Origin: Alkalihalobacillus sp047302405 | GTDB lineage: Bacteria; Bacillota; Bacilli; Bacillales; Bacillaceae_D | Reading direction: 5' to 3' | Assembly: GCF_047302405.1 (NCBI RefSeq) | Contig: NZ_CP154853.1 | Coordinates: forward strand, 4,340,001-4,404,000 | DNA length: 64,000 bases | Part shown: positions 17,858 through 26,300 of the stretch, in pieces | How the letters are laid out: each line of letters begins with the position of its first letter | Numbering within the stretch: position 1 is the stretch's first letter | The notes under the pieces: model-generated | The model's input: only the letters and a program-made list of their open reading frames with translations | Told to the model about the DNA's origin: nothing | Database searches by the model: none | Position numbers and translations under genes: made by a program

Positions 17858-18703
17858 ATGATGTTAAAAAATTATTTAAAATCAGCATTGATTATAGGGA
17901 GTATGGCTTTTTTAGTGGCTTGTGGAAGCTCTGAAGCAACTACAGGAGATACAGAAAGTGGAGACAGTGAAAAAACAAAAATCATGTTTGGGGCAACAAC
18001 AGGTCCATATAGTGACATGGTAAATGAAGCGATTAAACCATTATTAGAGGAAAAAGGATATGAAGTTGAAAATCGTGAGTTTACGGATTATGTCCAACCC
18101 AATAATGCTCTTGCTAATGGCGACTTAGATGCGAATTTATTTCAACATACGGTGTATTTAGAGTCATTTGCAGAAGAAAATAATTTAGAGTTAACTAATT
18201 TAATTGCTGTACCAACTGCACCAATGGGTCTATATTCAAATAAATTCGACTCACTTGAAGACATTGAAGATGGAAGCACGATTGCGATTGCCAACGATCC
18301 AACGAACTTAGCTCGTACATTAGGTGTCTTAGCGGATGCAGGATTGATTGAAGTGAATGGCGATGTCGACCCATTACGTGTATCGGTTAAAGATATTACA
18401 GCGAATCCAAAAAATCTCAAGTTACCAGAAGTTGAAGCTGGTCAATTAGCCCGCCTAGTTGAAAATGAAGATGCAGCAGCTGTACCTGGAAACTTTGCCT
18501 TAGCAGCGGATTTTGATTTAACAGCAGCATTAATCCTAGAAGATATGCCTGAGCAATTCCGGAATGTCGTTGCGGTTAACACATCGGATGCGGATGCTCA
18601 ATTTGTTCAAGATATTAAAGAAGTGATTGAATCTGAAGAGTTTGAAACAATTATTGATGAGAAATTTAAAGGTTTTGGTAAGCCTGGTTGGATGGGAAAA
18701 TAG
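17858..18703 (+). CDS. metQ: Methionine-binding lipoprotein
   Basis: NlpA/MetQ family lipoprotein of 281 residues that captures methionine for MetNI. The signal MMLKNYLKSALIIGSMAFLV ends in the lipobox VAC at the modified cysteine. The mature part has the family blocks FGATTGPYSDMV, DANLFQHTVYLESF and AIANDPTNLARTL. The start at 17858 was chosen over an in-frame GTG at 17840, because GGAGAAGGGGAAG is then the ribosome site. Last gene of the S-box operon; a strong terminator follows. Confidence 0.93.
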   Translation: MMLKNYLKSALIIGSMAFLVACGSSEATTGDTESGDSEKTKIMFGATTGPYSDMVNEAIKPLLEEKGYEVENREFTDYVQPNNALANGDLDANLFQHTVYLESFAEENNLELTNLIAVPTAPMGLYSNKFDSLEDIEDGSTIAIANDPTNLARTLGVLADAGLIEVNGDVDPLRVSVKDITANPKNLKLPEVEAGQLARLVENEDAAAVPGNFALAADFDLTAALILEDMPEQFRNVVAVNTSDADAQFVQDIKEVIESEEFETIIDEKFKGFGKPGWMGK

Positions 18704-18750
18704 GATAAGAGGGCTTAAAGTTAAACAGATAGATAGTCTATAAATAATGG

Positions 18751-18790
18751 AACGTCTCAAAGAAGGCATTGGTCTTTGAGGCGTTTTTTT
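18751..18790 (+). terminator. Terminator of metNIQ
   Basis: AACGTCTCAAAGA pairs with TCTTTGAGGCGTT and is followed by TTTTT. Confidence 0.85.
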
Positions 18791-18818
18791 GATTTCATGG
18801 TTAAGGAGGAGAATTAGG

Positions 18819-18875
18819 GTGGAAAATTCAGAAGCAATGGAGCAGAGCACCGGTGTAGGTTCAGACTTTAACTGA
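18819..18875 (+). CDS. Possible 18-residue peptide
   Basis: A GTG start with a very good AAGGAGGA site eight bases upstream opens an 18-codon frame ending in SDFN. It sits between the metQ terminator and the lactate permease terminator and has no recognisable promoter. It may be the ribosome site and first codons left from a deleted gene rather than a working peptide. Unrecognised. Confidence 0.25.
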   Translation: MENSEAMEQSTGVGSDFN

Positions 18876-18933
18876 AAAGATTGAGTCAAGCTGAGAGAAT
18901 GTCTCGTTAGGTCAACTTTATTTGCGGAAATAA

Positions 18934-18963
18934 AAAAACAGCCACGTTAGCATGGCTGTTTTA
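18934..18963 (-). terminator. Terminator of the lactate permease gene
   Basis: AAAACAGCCA / TGGCTGTTTT with loop CGTTAGCA. On the minus strand it directly follows the stop codon and ends in a T run. Confidence 0.85.
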
Positions 18964-18966
18964 TGG

Positions 18967-20712
18967 TTAATTTGATTTTTTACGATTTTTAACCGCTAAG
19001 AAAATTAAGAGGGCAATAATCCCGACAATAATAATCGTTCCGATGTTAAACCCAACTCCGTAAAAGTAAACATATCCGATTGCACCGGCAAATGCTAAAT
19101 AATAAGCAAGTGGAATTAACAATCTTCTAATTAACAATCCTTCTTTACCGACAATACCGGCAGTTGCTGAAGCCGATACAACGTTGTGAACACAGATTAA
19201 GTTACCTGCTGCACCACCGACTGCTTGTAAGGCAACAATAAAGGCAGGGTTTAAACCGATGTTATCTGCTGTACTAAATTGGAATAGAGAGAACATCATA
19301 TTTGAAACCGTATTACTCCCCGCTACGAATGCACCTAACGCTCCTACAACAGGGGCAAATAATGGCCACATGCCACCTGCTAAATTGGAAACATATTCAG
19401 CCAGAACAATCGGCATACTGGCTAATTCAGTTCCTGCTCCTGAATTAATGAATACTTGTACCATAGGAACAGCAAACAATAGTGCAGGCGCTGCTTTAGC
19501 AATCATCCCACTCGATTCTTTAAAAGCTCGGCCGTAAGAATTTTTGTTCATACTATATAGAATGTAGGCAAATAATGAGGTGACCACCATAATAAATCCT
19601 GGTAAGAATAATGGTGTACTCGCAAATGATATTTCTGAATCGAATACATTTGTAAAGGAAATTTCTAATGTTTTTAACCAATTCCCAAATGGTAAGACAT
19701 TAATGCGGGTTACCACTAGGATAATAGCCATGACAATATATGGGAGCCATGCTTTAAAGCCACTTACAGTTGGGGCTGTCAATGGTTCAGCTTTTAACGA
19801 ACCCGTCCATTCTGGATCCCACTCAGATTCTTTCTTGAAATTCCAAGTTGATTTAGGCATTAAAAATCCTTTTTTCGCTAATGGAATGACAATAGCAAGA
19901 CCGATTAATCCACCTAAAAGAGACGGAAACTCAGGTCCAAGTAAATTGGCTACAAGCATTGATGGGATCGTAAAGGAGATACCAGCAAATAGTGTAAATG
20001 GGAGGACCTCAAATCCAGCTCTCAAATTACGTTTTTCTCCAAAAAAGAAAGTTAACATTGTCACCATAAAGAGTGGAATTAATATTCCGATAATTCCGTG
20101 GATAATGGCGACTTGACCACCAATCATACGAGCATATTCGTCCATCGTCATACCTAATGAAGCGACTTCTGCTGCAACATTTTCAGCACCTGCTAAACCA
20201 CTTTGGACACCAGATAAGATTGGTGTTCCAACCGCACCATAAGAGACAGGAGTCGATTGTAAAATAAGTGCAACCATTACAGCAGCAAGAGCAGGGAACC
20301 CGATGGCCACAAGTAATGGAGCAACGATTGCTGCAGGTGCACCCCAGCCAGCAGCTCCTTCTAAAAATGAACCGAATAACCAGCAAATAATAACCGCTTG
20401 AATCCGGCGGTCAGGTGAAATATCAATAAACCCTTGACGAATCGTATTAATCGCACCGCTTTGCTTAAGTGTGTTTAATAATAATACAGAACCAAAAACG
20501 ATAAATAAGACTTCGATCGCTGTTGATAGCCCTTTCATACTGGCAGCTGCAATCACATTGAATGGTGTTTCCCAAACAAAGAATGCAATGATGCCGGTTA
20601 CAACAAACGCTATAGGCATAGCATGTTTAGCGGGCCAACGTAAAATAACTAAAAAGAAAAAGACAGTAATTATTGGAATTACAGCAAGTAATGCTAATAA
20701 ACCAGAACCCAT
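18967..20712 (-). CDS. lctP: L-lactate permease
   Basis: LctP/LldP-family proton-coupled lactate transporter, 581 residues with many transmembrane segments. Family blocks include WLFGSFLEGAAGWGAPAAI near residue 115, VSYGAVGTPIL, and GSNTVSNMMFSLFQF and QAVGGAAGNLICVHNVVSAS near the C-terminus. I prefer the ATG at 20712 (MGSGLLALL), with AAAGGGG upstream; a GTG at 20733 is in frame. It stands alone, without lutABC or lactate dehydrogenase. A strong dyad lies just upstream and probably controls it. Confidence 0.93.
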   Translation of the reverse strand: MGSGLLALLAVIPIITVFFFLVILRWPAKHAMPIAFVVTGIIAFFVWETPFNVIAAASMKGLSTAIEVLFIVFGSVLLLNTLKQSGAINTIRQGFIDISPDRRIQAVIICWLFGSFLEGAAGWGAPAAIVAPLLVAIGFPALAAVMVALILQSTPVSYGAVGTPILSGVQSGLAGAENVAAEVASLGMTMDEYARMIGGQVAIIHGIIGILIPLFMVTMLTFFFGEKRNLRAGFEVLPFTLFAGISFTIPSMLVANLLGPEFPSLLGGLIGLAIVIPLAKKGFLMPKSTWNFKKESEWDPEWTGSLKAEPLTAPTVSGFKAWLPYIVMAIILVVTRINVLPFGNWLKTLEISFTNVFDSEISFASTPLFLPGFIMVVTSLFAYILYSMNKNSYGRAFKESSGMIAKAAPALLFAVPMVQVFINSGAGTELASMPIVLAEYVSNLAGGMWPLFAPVVGALGAFVAGSNTVSNMMFSLFQFSTADNIGLNPAFIVALQAVGGAAGNLICVHNVVSASATAGIVGKEGLLIRRLLIPLAYYLAFAGAIGYVYFYGVGFNIGTIIIVGIIALLIFLAVKNRKKSN

Positions 20713-20734
20713 ATGTAAATAATCCCCTTTCACT

Positions 20735-20769
20735 CATCCGACTGATCATCATGTGATCGGATGATCAGT
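20735..20769. promoter_or_regulatory. Candidate operator upstream of lctP
   Basis: ACTGATCATC (20741-20750) and GATGATCAGT (20760-20769) are a perfect 10-bp inverted repeat. They are interleaved with a second dyad TCATCCGA / TCGGATGA. It lies 25-55 bases before lctP, as expected for a GntR-type (LutR/LldR-like) site; the regulator itself is not in the window. Confidence 0.55.
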
Positions 20770-20924
20770 TATACAACACGTTTTTTATTATAGCTTCTAC
20801 TAAACTGTATTTCAATCAATTATTTAATCGCTTTCATATATTTATATGGTAATAATTAGGTGAAGCTTTGCGGGAAGCTGTTTTTTAGGCGGTGAGATTG
20901 TATCTGGAGGGAGGTGGGGAGTGA

Positions 20925-21141
20925 ATAAAGGTTAATTGGTAATGAACCTAGCAAGATTGAGAAATGAGGGTGCGAATAAGGGTGGATTGGTAATGAAACT
21001 AGTTTGATTTTAAAATTAGAGTACGAATAGCTGAGGATAGGTAATGAAACTAGTCAGATTTCAAAAATAGGGTGCGAATAACCGAGAATAGGTAATGAAA
21101 TTGGTCAGTTTTAAAAATAAGAATACGAATAATCGAAGACC
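20925..21141. repeat. Tandem repeat, 51-bp unit, about four copies
   Basis: The phrase GGTAATGAA recurs at 20938, 20989, 21040 and 21091, exactly 51 bases apart, each time followed by a diverged GTGCGAATAA-type stretch. It occupies the gap between lctP and dedA. No coding potential or promoter is evident in it. Confidence 0.75.
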
Positions 21142-21198
21142 GAAACCGAAAGTCAAGGGACTAATCAAACGGGTCGTATCAATAAAGTTAATCATTAC

Positions 21199-21241
21199 AA
21201 AAAGGGCTCTCAAAAGCATATGGAAGAGCTTTTGAGACGCC
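21199..21241 (-). terminator. Terminator of the DedA gene
   Basis: GGCTCTCAAAAGC / GCTTTTGAGACGCC hairpin. On the minus strand it is followed by TTTTT. Confidence 0.75.
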
Positions 21242-21270
21242 TCTGCTGTATAAATTAAAGAGTGATTAAA

Positions 21271-21882
21271 TCATCTCGTGAAAAACCTTCTTCGGATAAA
21301 AAGAATAAGAGAAAAGGCAATTAGTGAAGCGATAATGATGTAGACAATCTTGGAGTATGCGTTCATATATACGAGAACAGAATCCCAAGACTCTCCAACT
21401 TGGGCTCCAATATTAATAATTATCGTGTTCCAAATAAGTGAACCTAGTGCTGATAACAAAATAAACAAGCTAAGGTTCATTTTCGCCATACCAGCGGGGA
21501 TAGAAATTAAACTTCTAATTAAAGGCAGAAGACGACAGAGAAAAACGGTCCATGGCCCATATCGGTCAAACCAATCATAAGAACGATAGAGGTCGATTTT
21601 CGTGAGGCGAATAATGTGACCGTACTTTTCCACAAGCTCTTCCATTTTTTTTAAGCCTAACAAAGAGCCAATCGAATAAAGAATAACCGCGCCAAGTGTT
21701 GAGCCAATGGTCGCAAAGAAAATCACAGCGATTAATGTCATATCTGATTGTGTCGTCATAAACCCACCAAAAGTTAAAATAACTTCAGACGGTATCGGTG
21801 GAAATAGATTTTCTAAAGCGATTAAAACCATAATACCGATATATCCTAACTGTTCCATGACAGATATAATCCAATTCTCCAT
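21271..21882 (-). CDS. DedA family membrane protein
   Basis: A 203-residue protein of the DedA/SNARE-associated superfamily, whose members flip or move phospholipid carriers such as undecaprenyl phosphate or phosphatidylethanolamine. The signature blocks are ENLFPPIPSEVILTFGG near residue 24 and FLCRLLPLIRSLISIPAGM near residue 115. Four to five membrane segments are visible. The ATG at 21882 follows AAAGGAGC. Single gene; the transported lipid cannot be deduced. Confidence 0.9.
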   Translation of the reverse strand: MENWIISVMEQLGYIGIMVLIALENLFPPIPSEVILTFGGFMTTQSDMTLIAVIFFATIGSTLGAVILYSIGSLLGLKKMEELVEKYGHIIRLTKIDLYRSYDWFDRYGPWTVFLCRLLPLIRSLISIPAGMAKMNLSLFILLSALGSLIWNTIIINIGAQVGESWDSVLVYMNAYSKIVYIIIASLIAFSLILFIRRRFFTR

Positions 21883-21987
21883 TGATTAAGCTCCTTTTAT
21901 CATTATGTTTTGTTGACGGTATGCTATCCTTTTATAACTATACGAGGCTTGTATCATTTTCATGAATGATTTGTTAGATGCTGAAAA

Positions 21988-22020
21988 CTTCCCTCCTGTT
22001 TAAAAGGGAGTTTTTTATTT
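21988..22020 (+). terminator. Hairpin with T run in the dedA / M23 gene gap
   Basis: AAACTCCCTTTT-type arms (ACTTCCCTCC / AAAGGGAGTT) followed by TTTTTATTT. It lies upstream of both divergent genes, so it may be a remnant or a leader hairpin. Confidence 0.4.
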
Positions 22021-22146
22021 GAAAAATAATGGAAGGATTTGGTTTGGAATAAACGAAGTAATAACAATAGATAATTTTAAATATTCGAAACTATTCTATT
22101 GGAAATACGTATCTGAGTAAGAAGAAATGAGTGAAGGTGATAAACG

Positions 22147-23100
22147 TTGAAATTAATTGTTAAAAGTAAATGGATTCTTATTTGTTTCATAATGTTGATT
22201 AGTTGTAGCAATGAGAAGGTGGAAGAAGGTGAGAGTTTGGAAGTGATAGAACCAGAGCTTTTTGGCGAACAGTTTTTAGATGGGAAGTTTGAATCGATTT
22301 ATTACCAAACGAATGAAGCGTTTCAGTTGGCGGTTACGTTAGAACAATTTTTGGAGCTTGGGGCTAGCTTTAATGAAGGAGTAGCGTCTTATGAACAACT
22401 ATCCCAGTTAGCTACTCAGGGTATGGACGAATACTTATGGGTGAGCGAAGAAGGAGATAAAGGGATACGTGTTTATTATGGCGACGATATGACAATAGAG
22501 GGTATTCAATTAACCCCTATTACAATTGGCATTGATGATGATGAAAATTACACAGAAAACATATACGAAATGCCAATCAATGAGGAGATGTACGTGTTTT
22601 GGGGAGGGCTGAATGAACTGCAAAATTATCATTATGCGTTGGATGTGCAGCGTTATGCATATGATTTAATCCAAGTGGAAGGCGATCAATCCTTTGAAGG
22701 GGAAGGCATAGAAAATGAGGATTACTTTATATTTGGTAAAGAGGTTGTTGCTCCGTTAAGCGGGAAGGTCGTCTCGGTCGAGAATCGTGTACATGATAAT
22801 GTGCCAAATACGGAGATGAATACTGAAATGCCGCTTGGAAATCATGTTGTGATAAAACATGAGAATGATGAATATAGTGTTCTTGCCCATATTAAACAGG
22901 GTAGTATTGTGGTCGCTGTTGGAGATGAAGTAGAGGCAGGCGAACGATTAGGATTAGTCGGAAATTCTGGGAATTCGAGTGAACCGCATATCCATTATCA
23001 TGTGGCAGATAGCGAAAATTGGCTTGAAGCAAGCTCGCTGCGCATTCGGTTAGAAGGGGAGAAAGATCCTGTACGTGGGGAAACGGTGAGTGGGTTTTGA
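22147..23100 (+). CDS. Lipoprotein with M23 (LytM-type) peptidase domain
   Basis: Cell-surface lipoprotein of 317 residues. It starts at a TTG behind GTGAAGGTGAT; the next in-frame ATG would cut the signal peptide away. The signal runs to LISC, the lipobox cysteine. The N-terminal ~170 residues are an acidic unknown domain. The C-terminal M23 fold has HYALD (first zinc ligands), VVAPLSGKV, LGNHVVIKH and HIHYHV (the HxH motif), so the zinc site looks intact. It should cut peptide cross-links of the cell wall. It may be co-transcribed with the small membrane protein and ABC exporter downstream. Confidence 0.85.
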   Translation: MKLIVKSKWILICFIMLISCSNEKVEEGESLEVIEPELFGEQFLDGKFESIYYQTNEAFQLAVTLEQFLELGASFNEGVASYEQLSQLATQGMDEYLWVSEEGDKGIRVYYGDDMTIEGIQLTPITIGIDDDENYTENIYEMPINEEMYVFWGGLNELQNYHYALDVQRYAYDLIQVEGDQSFEGEGIENEDYFIFGKEVVAPLSGKVVSVENRVHDNVPNTEMNTEMPLGNHVVIKHENDEYSVLAHIKQGSIVVAVGDEVEAGERLGLVGNSGNSSEPHIHYHVADSENWLEASSLRIRLEGEKDPVRGETVSGF

Positions 23101-23127
23101 TATTAAATGAATATGAGGTGAAAGATT

Positions 23128-23565
23128 GTGGTTTATAAAGCCCATTATCGAACTTTTCCAGGGTATGTGTTCTTACTGATCTCCCTTATAATGTTTACTT
23201 TACAAATTTATTATATCGAAATGCCAAGTACACATATTGCGTTTGTTTGGTTATATGGGTTTCTTAGTTTACTCTGTTTAAGCCTTTTGTGTTTACGTTT
23301 TGAAGTAAACATCAATAAAGAGACCATCGCTTTGACAATTAGACTTTATCATTTGAAAGTTTATCATGCAGCAGTAACCCCAGAAAAAATAAAAATGATT
23401 CATATAAAAGATAGTGGTGTCAATAAGAGTGTGTTCATTACAAGGGAAAGTGGCTTTACCTGGCGTCTGATACGTTTTTTGCCTCAAGGAATGGAGTTGG
23501 AAATTGAAAGATTTGCTCTTAATCATCAAATTGGTGATTTTGGACAAAGAAAAGGATCATCATGA
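23128..23565 (+). CDS. Small membrane protein of unknown function
   Basis: 145 residues starting at a GTG behind GAGGTGAAAG. Two close transmembrane segments (residues ~10-28 and ~36-54) are followed by a cytoplasmic domain of mixed strands (VNINKETIALTIRLYHLKV), which may be PH-like. It lies 27 bases after the M23 lipoprotein and 35 bases before the ABC ATPase start, so it belongs to that operon. I do not recognise the family. Confidence 0.65.
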   Translation: MVYKAHYRTFPGYVFLLISLIMFTLQIYYIEMPSTHIAFVWLYGFLSLLCLSLLCLRFEVNINKETIALTIRLYHLKVYHAAVTPEKIKMIHIKDSGVNKSVFITRESGFTWRLIRFLPQGMELEIERFALNHQIGDFGQRKGSS

Positions 23566-23600
23566 ACTTCACAAAATCAATCATAAAGAGGTGTGAAAGA

Positions 23601-24488
23601 ATGATCGAAATTAGTGGGCTTAGTAAAACATATGACAAAACAGTCGCTTTAGAGAAGGTCGATTTAACGATTCCAACGGGGATTTGTTTTGGGTTAGTAG
23701 GACCGAATGGAGCAGGGAAATCGACTTTGATGAAAATTTTAGCGGGTGTACTTAAAGAATTTGATGGAAAGGTTAGTCTTTATAATAAGGGAGAGCCTTC
23801 ACTTGGTTATGTACCGCAAGATATTTGTTTAGAAGAGACCGTATCGGCTCAAGCGAATATGAACTTTTTTGGACAGGTTTATGGTTTAAAAGGGAAGGAA
23901 TTGCAAGAACGTCAGCAGCTTATCTTTGAAGATATTGGCTTATCGGAAAGGGCTAAATCGAAGGTGACGACCTATTCGGGAGGAATGAAGAGGCGGTTAA
24001 ATATTGGGTGTGCTTTGCTTCATTCCCCAGAAATCGTCATTATGGATGAACCGACAGTTGGAGTCGATCCGCAGTCACGTCGTCATATTTTTGAGCTGAT
24101 TAGAAAGCTAAAGCAAGAAGGGAAGACGATCATCTACGCAAGTCATTATATGGAGGAAGTAGAAGGTCTTTGTGATTATGTAGCTTTTATTGATAGAGGT
24201 AAGGTTGTGGAGCAAGGAAGTATTGACGAATTATTAAGTCGTTATGCTGGCTCAGGAGTTTTTATAAAAGGAGAACTGCCTGATGATTTCCTTGATAAAG
24301 AAGAGGTCTTTCAAAAAGATGGTGGGTTTGTGATAAAGACGGATAAACCGTTAAAGAAGCTTGCCTTATTGGCTAAAAAATGTGAGGTCGAAGGTGTAGA
24401 ACCAAATCAACTATCATTAATGCAGCCAAGGTTAGAGGATGTCTTTTTTTCATTAACTGGGACAGAATTAAGAGATAAATCGGCATAA
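23601..24488 (+). CDS. ABC-2 type exporter, ATPase subunit
   Basis: ATP-binding protein of 295 residues. Walker A is GPNGAGKST near residue 36, the signature is TYSGGMKRRLNIG and Walker B is IVIMDEPTVGVDP, typical of DrrA/CcmA-type exporters. The ATG at 23601 (MIEISGLSKTYD) with GAGGTGTGAAAG upstream is the real start; the longer frame from 23562 overlaps the previous gene. It is followed after 12 bases by its permease. The substrate is unknown. Confidence 0.88.
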   Translation: MIEISGLSKTYDKTVALEKVDLTIPTGICFGLVGPNGAGKSTLMKILAGVLKEFDGKVSLYNKGEPSLGYVPQDICLEETVSAQANMNFFGQVYGLKGKELQERQQLIFEDIGLSERAKSKVTTYSGGMKRRLNIGCALLHSPEIVIMDEPTVGVDPQSRRHIFELIRKLKQEGKTIIYASHYMEEVEGLCDYVAFIDRGKVVEQGSIDELLSRYAGSGVFIKGELPDDFLDKEEVFQKDGGFVIKTDKPLKKLALLAKKCEVEGVEPNQLSLMQPRLEDVFFSLTGTELRDKSA

Positions 24489-24500
24489 GGAGAGGGTTTT

Positions 24501-25241
24501 ATGTGGGCAGTCGCACAAATGGAGGCTAAAAAGCAATTCCAAGATAAGTCATTGGTCTTTTGGACGTTGATTTTACCGTTTATTTTTATCGTCGGATTCA
24601 TGTTTATCTTTGGTAATAATGCACCAGACCGAGAACAGGTTGTGAACCAAATTATTACTGGGTTTAGTGTATTTTTCCCGATTTTTATCATTATTTCAAT
24701 TGTGATTAGTTTTGTGAAAGATCGTGAAAAGGGCTTAGTAGCAAGGCTTGCAAGTACACCGTTATCAGTACCCGGTTACTTTTTAGGGAAGTTGCTTCCT
24801 TTTGTGGTCATCGTCTTTTTGCAAGTTGTTGTCTTATCTCTTATAGGTATTTTTATATACGACTTAACGATTGAACAGCCATTTCTATATTTCTTGATTG
24901 CTCTTTGTCTCGCTTTTATGGTGACTTCTTGGGGAATTGGGATTTCTGTATTTTCAAAAACAGAAAACACCGGTTTAGTGATTACACAAATTATTGCATT
25001 TGCAGCAGCGATTCTGGGTGGCCTTTGGATGCCTTTTGAAATACTACCAGAAGCAGTTCAAACGATAGGAAAGTTTCTTCCACAATATTGGACGCATCAG
25101 TCGTTGATCTCAGCGGTTACGGTTGGACCTAGTTCTGTGAGCTTAGGCATTACTTTTCTGTTGATCTTTATTTATACGATAATTGGGATGGCAGTGGCGT
25201 TGGCTGGGTATAAACGATTTTTGAGTCAGTCAAAGAATTGA
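24501..25241 (+). CDS. ABC-2 type exporter, permease subunit
   Basis: Membrane protein of 246 residues with six segments of the ABC-2 family. The DREKGLVARLASTPLS stretch near residue 77 is the conserved cytoplasmic coupling region, and ILGGLWMPFEILPEAVQ is the family C-terminal block. The ATG at 24501 follows AAGGAGAGGG. It pairs with the ATPase just upstream. The cargo (lipid, peptide or drug) cannot be told. Confidence 0.87.
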   Translation: MWAVAQMEAKKQFQDKSLVFWTLILPFIFIVGFMFIFGNNAPDREQVVNQIITGFSVFFPIFIIISIVISFVKDREKGLVARLASTPLSVPGYFLGKLLPFVVIVFLQVVVLSLIGIFIYDLTIEQPFLYFLIALCLAFMVTSWGIGISVFSKTENTGLVITQIIAFAAAILGGLWMPFEILPEAVQTIGKFLPQYWTHQSLISAVTVGPSSVSLGITFLLIFIYTIIGMAVALAGYKRFLSQSKN

Positions 25242-25257
25242 ATGAATAAGAGTCATA

Positions 25258-25297
25258 AAAAAGCGGTTTATGTAGGCTAAACTGTGGCCGCTTTTCT
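25258..25297 (+). terminator. Terminator after the ABC exporter
   Basis: AAAAAAGCGG / CCGCTTTTC around a 20-base loop. Confidence 0.65.
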
Positions 25298-25323
25298 TCT
25301 TTTTATAGGAAGTGGTGAAATAG

Positions 25324-25443
25324 ATGAGAAATGTTTTACATAATCAAGTGGTTAGTGCCCTTTTTTACTTTTGTGTTTCGTGCGTTATTATTGTTAAACT
25401 TATGGTTCTTTTTTTCCTGTTTGCGATATGGTTTACAAATTAA
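25324..25443 (+). CDS. Possible 39-residue membrane peptide
   Basis: The frame MRNVLHNQVVSALFYF... ends in IWFTN. It is almost entirely hydrophobic from residue 9 and could span the membrane once. AGGAAGTGGTG precedes the ATG by seven bases. It lies alone between the ABC exporter terminator and a methyltransferase gene. Not recognised; may be spurious. Confidence 0.3.
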   Translation: MRNVLHNQVVSALFYFCVSCVIIVKLMVLFFLFAIWFTN

Positions 25444-25469
25444 AATTTTTATAAAAGAGGTTATCGCTA

Positions 25470-26192
25470 GTGAAAAACATTGAGTATATTAGGGCAGAGG
25501 AAAAGAGGTATCATGATACTTTTTATAAAGAGGCTAATTTATATGAGGCAGGCACATGGTTAGCAAAACCTGTCCAATCGGTTCTTCAGCTCCTTCCTTA
25601 TTTTGAACAAAGGGCTTCTGTAAAAATGTTAGATTTAGGCTGTGGGGTAGGTCGGAATAGCATTGCTATGGCAAAAGCGATCCAGAAGAAACACGGGAAA
25701 GTGGTCTGTGTAGATTTATTACGAACAGCTATAGAAAAACTGAAAGAAAATAGTCTTCAATATCAGGTGGAGGATGTACTTGAATTTTACGAACAGGATA
25801 TTGCGATGTTTCCTATTCCAAAAGAATCCTTTGATTTGGTTGTAGCTGTTTCTGCATTGGAGCATGTTGAATCAGAATATGTACTTGATTCTATTCTGGC
25901 ATCGATAGAAAAAGGAGTCAAAGAGGACGGGTATGTTTGTCTAGTCATCAATACAGAAATGACGGAAGAAGCGCATTTTTTTGAACAAGTACTCCCTCCA
26001 TTATTAGAGGTTAATTTAACGACTAAAGCCATGATTCAAAAGCTAGATTCGATCTTTTCGGACTGGAAGAAGGAAAAGGTCTTAACAAAAAAATTAGAGT
26101 ATCCGATTATGAGAGGAGAGGCAAAGGTTTTAATGAAAACGACAGCGATTACCTATGTGGTCAAAAAGGAAGGGTTTTCAAGAGGAGAATGA
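25470..26192 (+). CDS. Class I SAM-dependent methyltransferase
   Basis: 240-residue methyltransferase starting at a GTG behind AAAAGAGG. SAM motif I is MLDLGCGVGRNSIAMAKA near residue 53, followed by VVCVDLL (motif II), FDLVVAVSALEHVE (motif IV) and a YVCLVINTE strand. The methyl acceptor is unknown. Single gene ended by a shared terminator. Confidence 0.85.
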   Translation: MKNIEYIRAEEKRYHDTFYKEANLYEAGTWLAKPVQSVLQLLPYFEQRASVKMLDLGCGVGRNSIAMAKAIQKKHGKVVCVDLLRTAIEKLKENSLQYQVEDVLEFYEQDIAMFPIPKESFDLVVAVSALEHVESEYVLDSILASIEKGVKEDGYVCLVINTEMTEEAHFFEQVLPPLLEVNLTTKAMIQKLDSIFSDWKKEKVLTKKLEYPIMRGEAKVLMKTTAITYVVKKEGFSRGE

Positions 26193-26258
26193 AAAAAGTT
26201 GGAATTGGAACATAAGCTTCGTACATAATTAAATCGCTTTTTGATGGTTTATAAATGA

Positions 26259-26297
26259 TAAAAAGCAAGGGCTAATGATTCATCCCTTGCTTTTTGA
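26259..26297. terminator. Bidirectional terminator
   Basis: AAAAGCAAGGG / CCCTTGCTTTTT, between the methyltransferase and the convergent symporter gene. Confidence 0.85.
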
Positions 26298-26300
26298 GCG

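Noticed and set aside
18536..18889. 117-residue frame opposite metQ
   Set aside because: It is a shadow of metQ and the terminator on the other strand.
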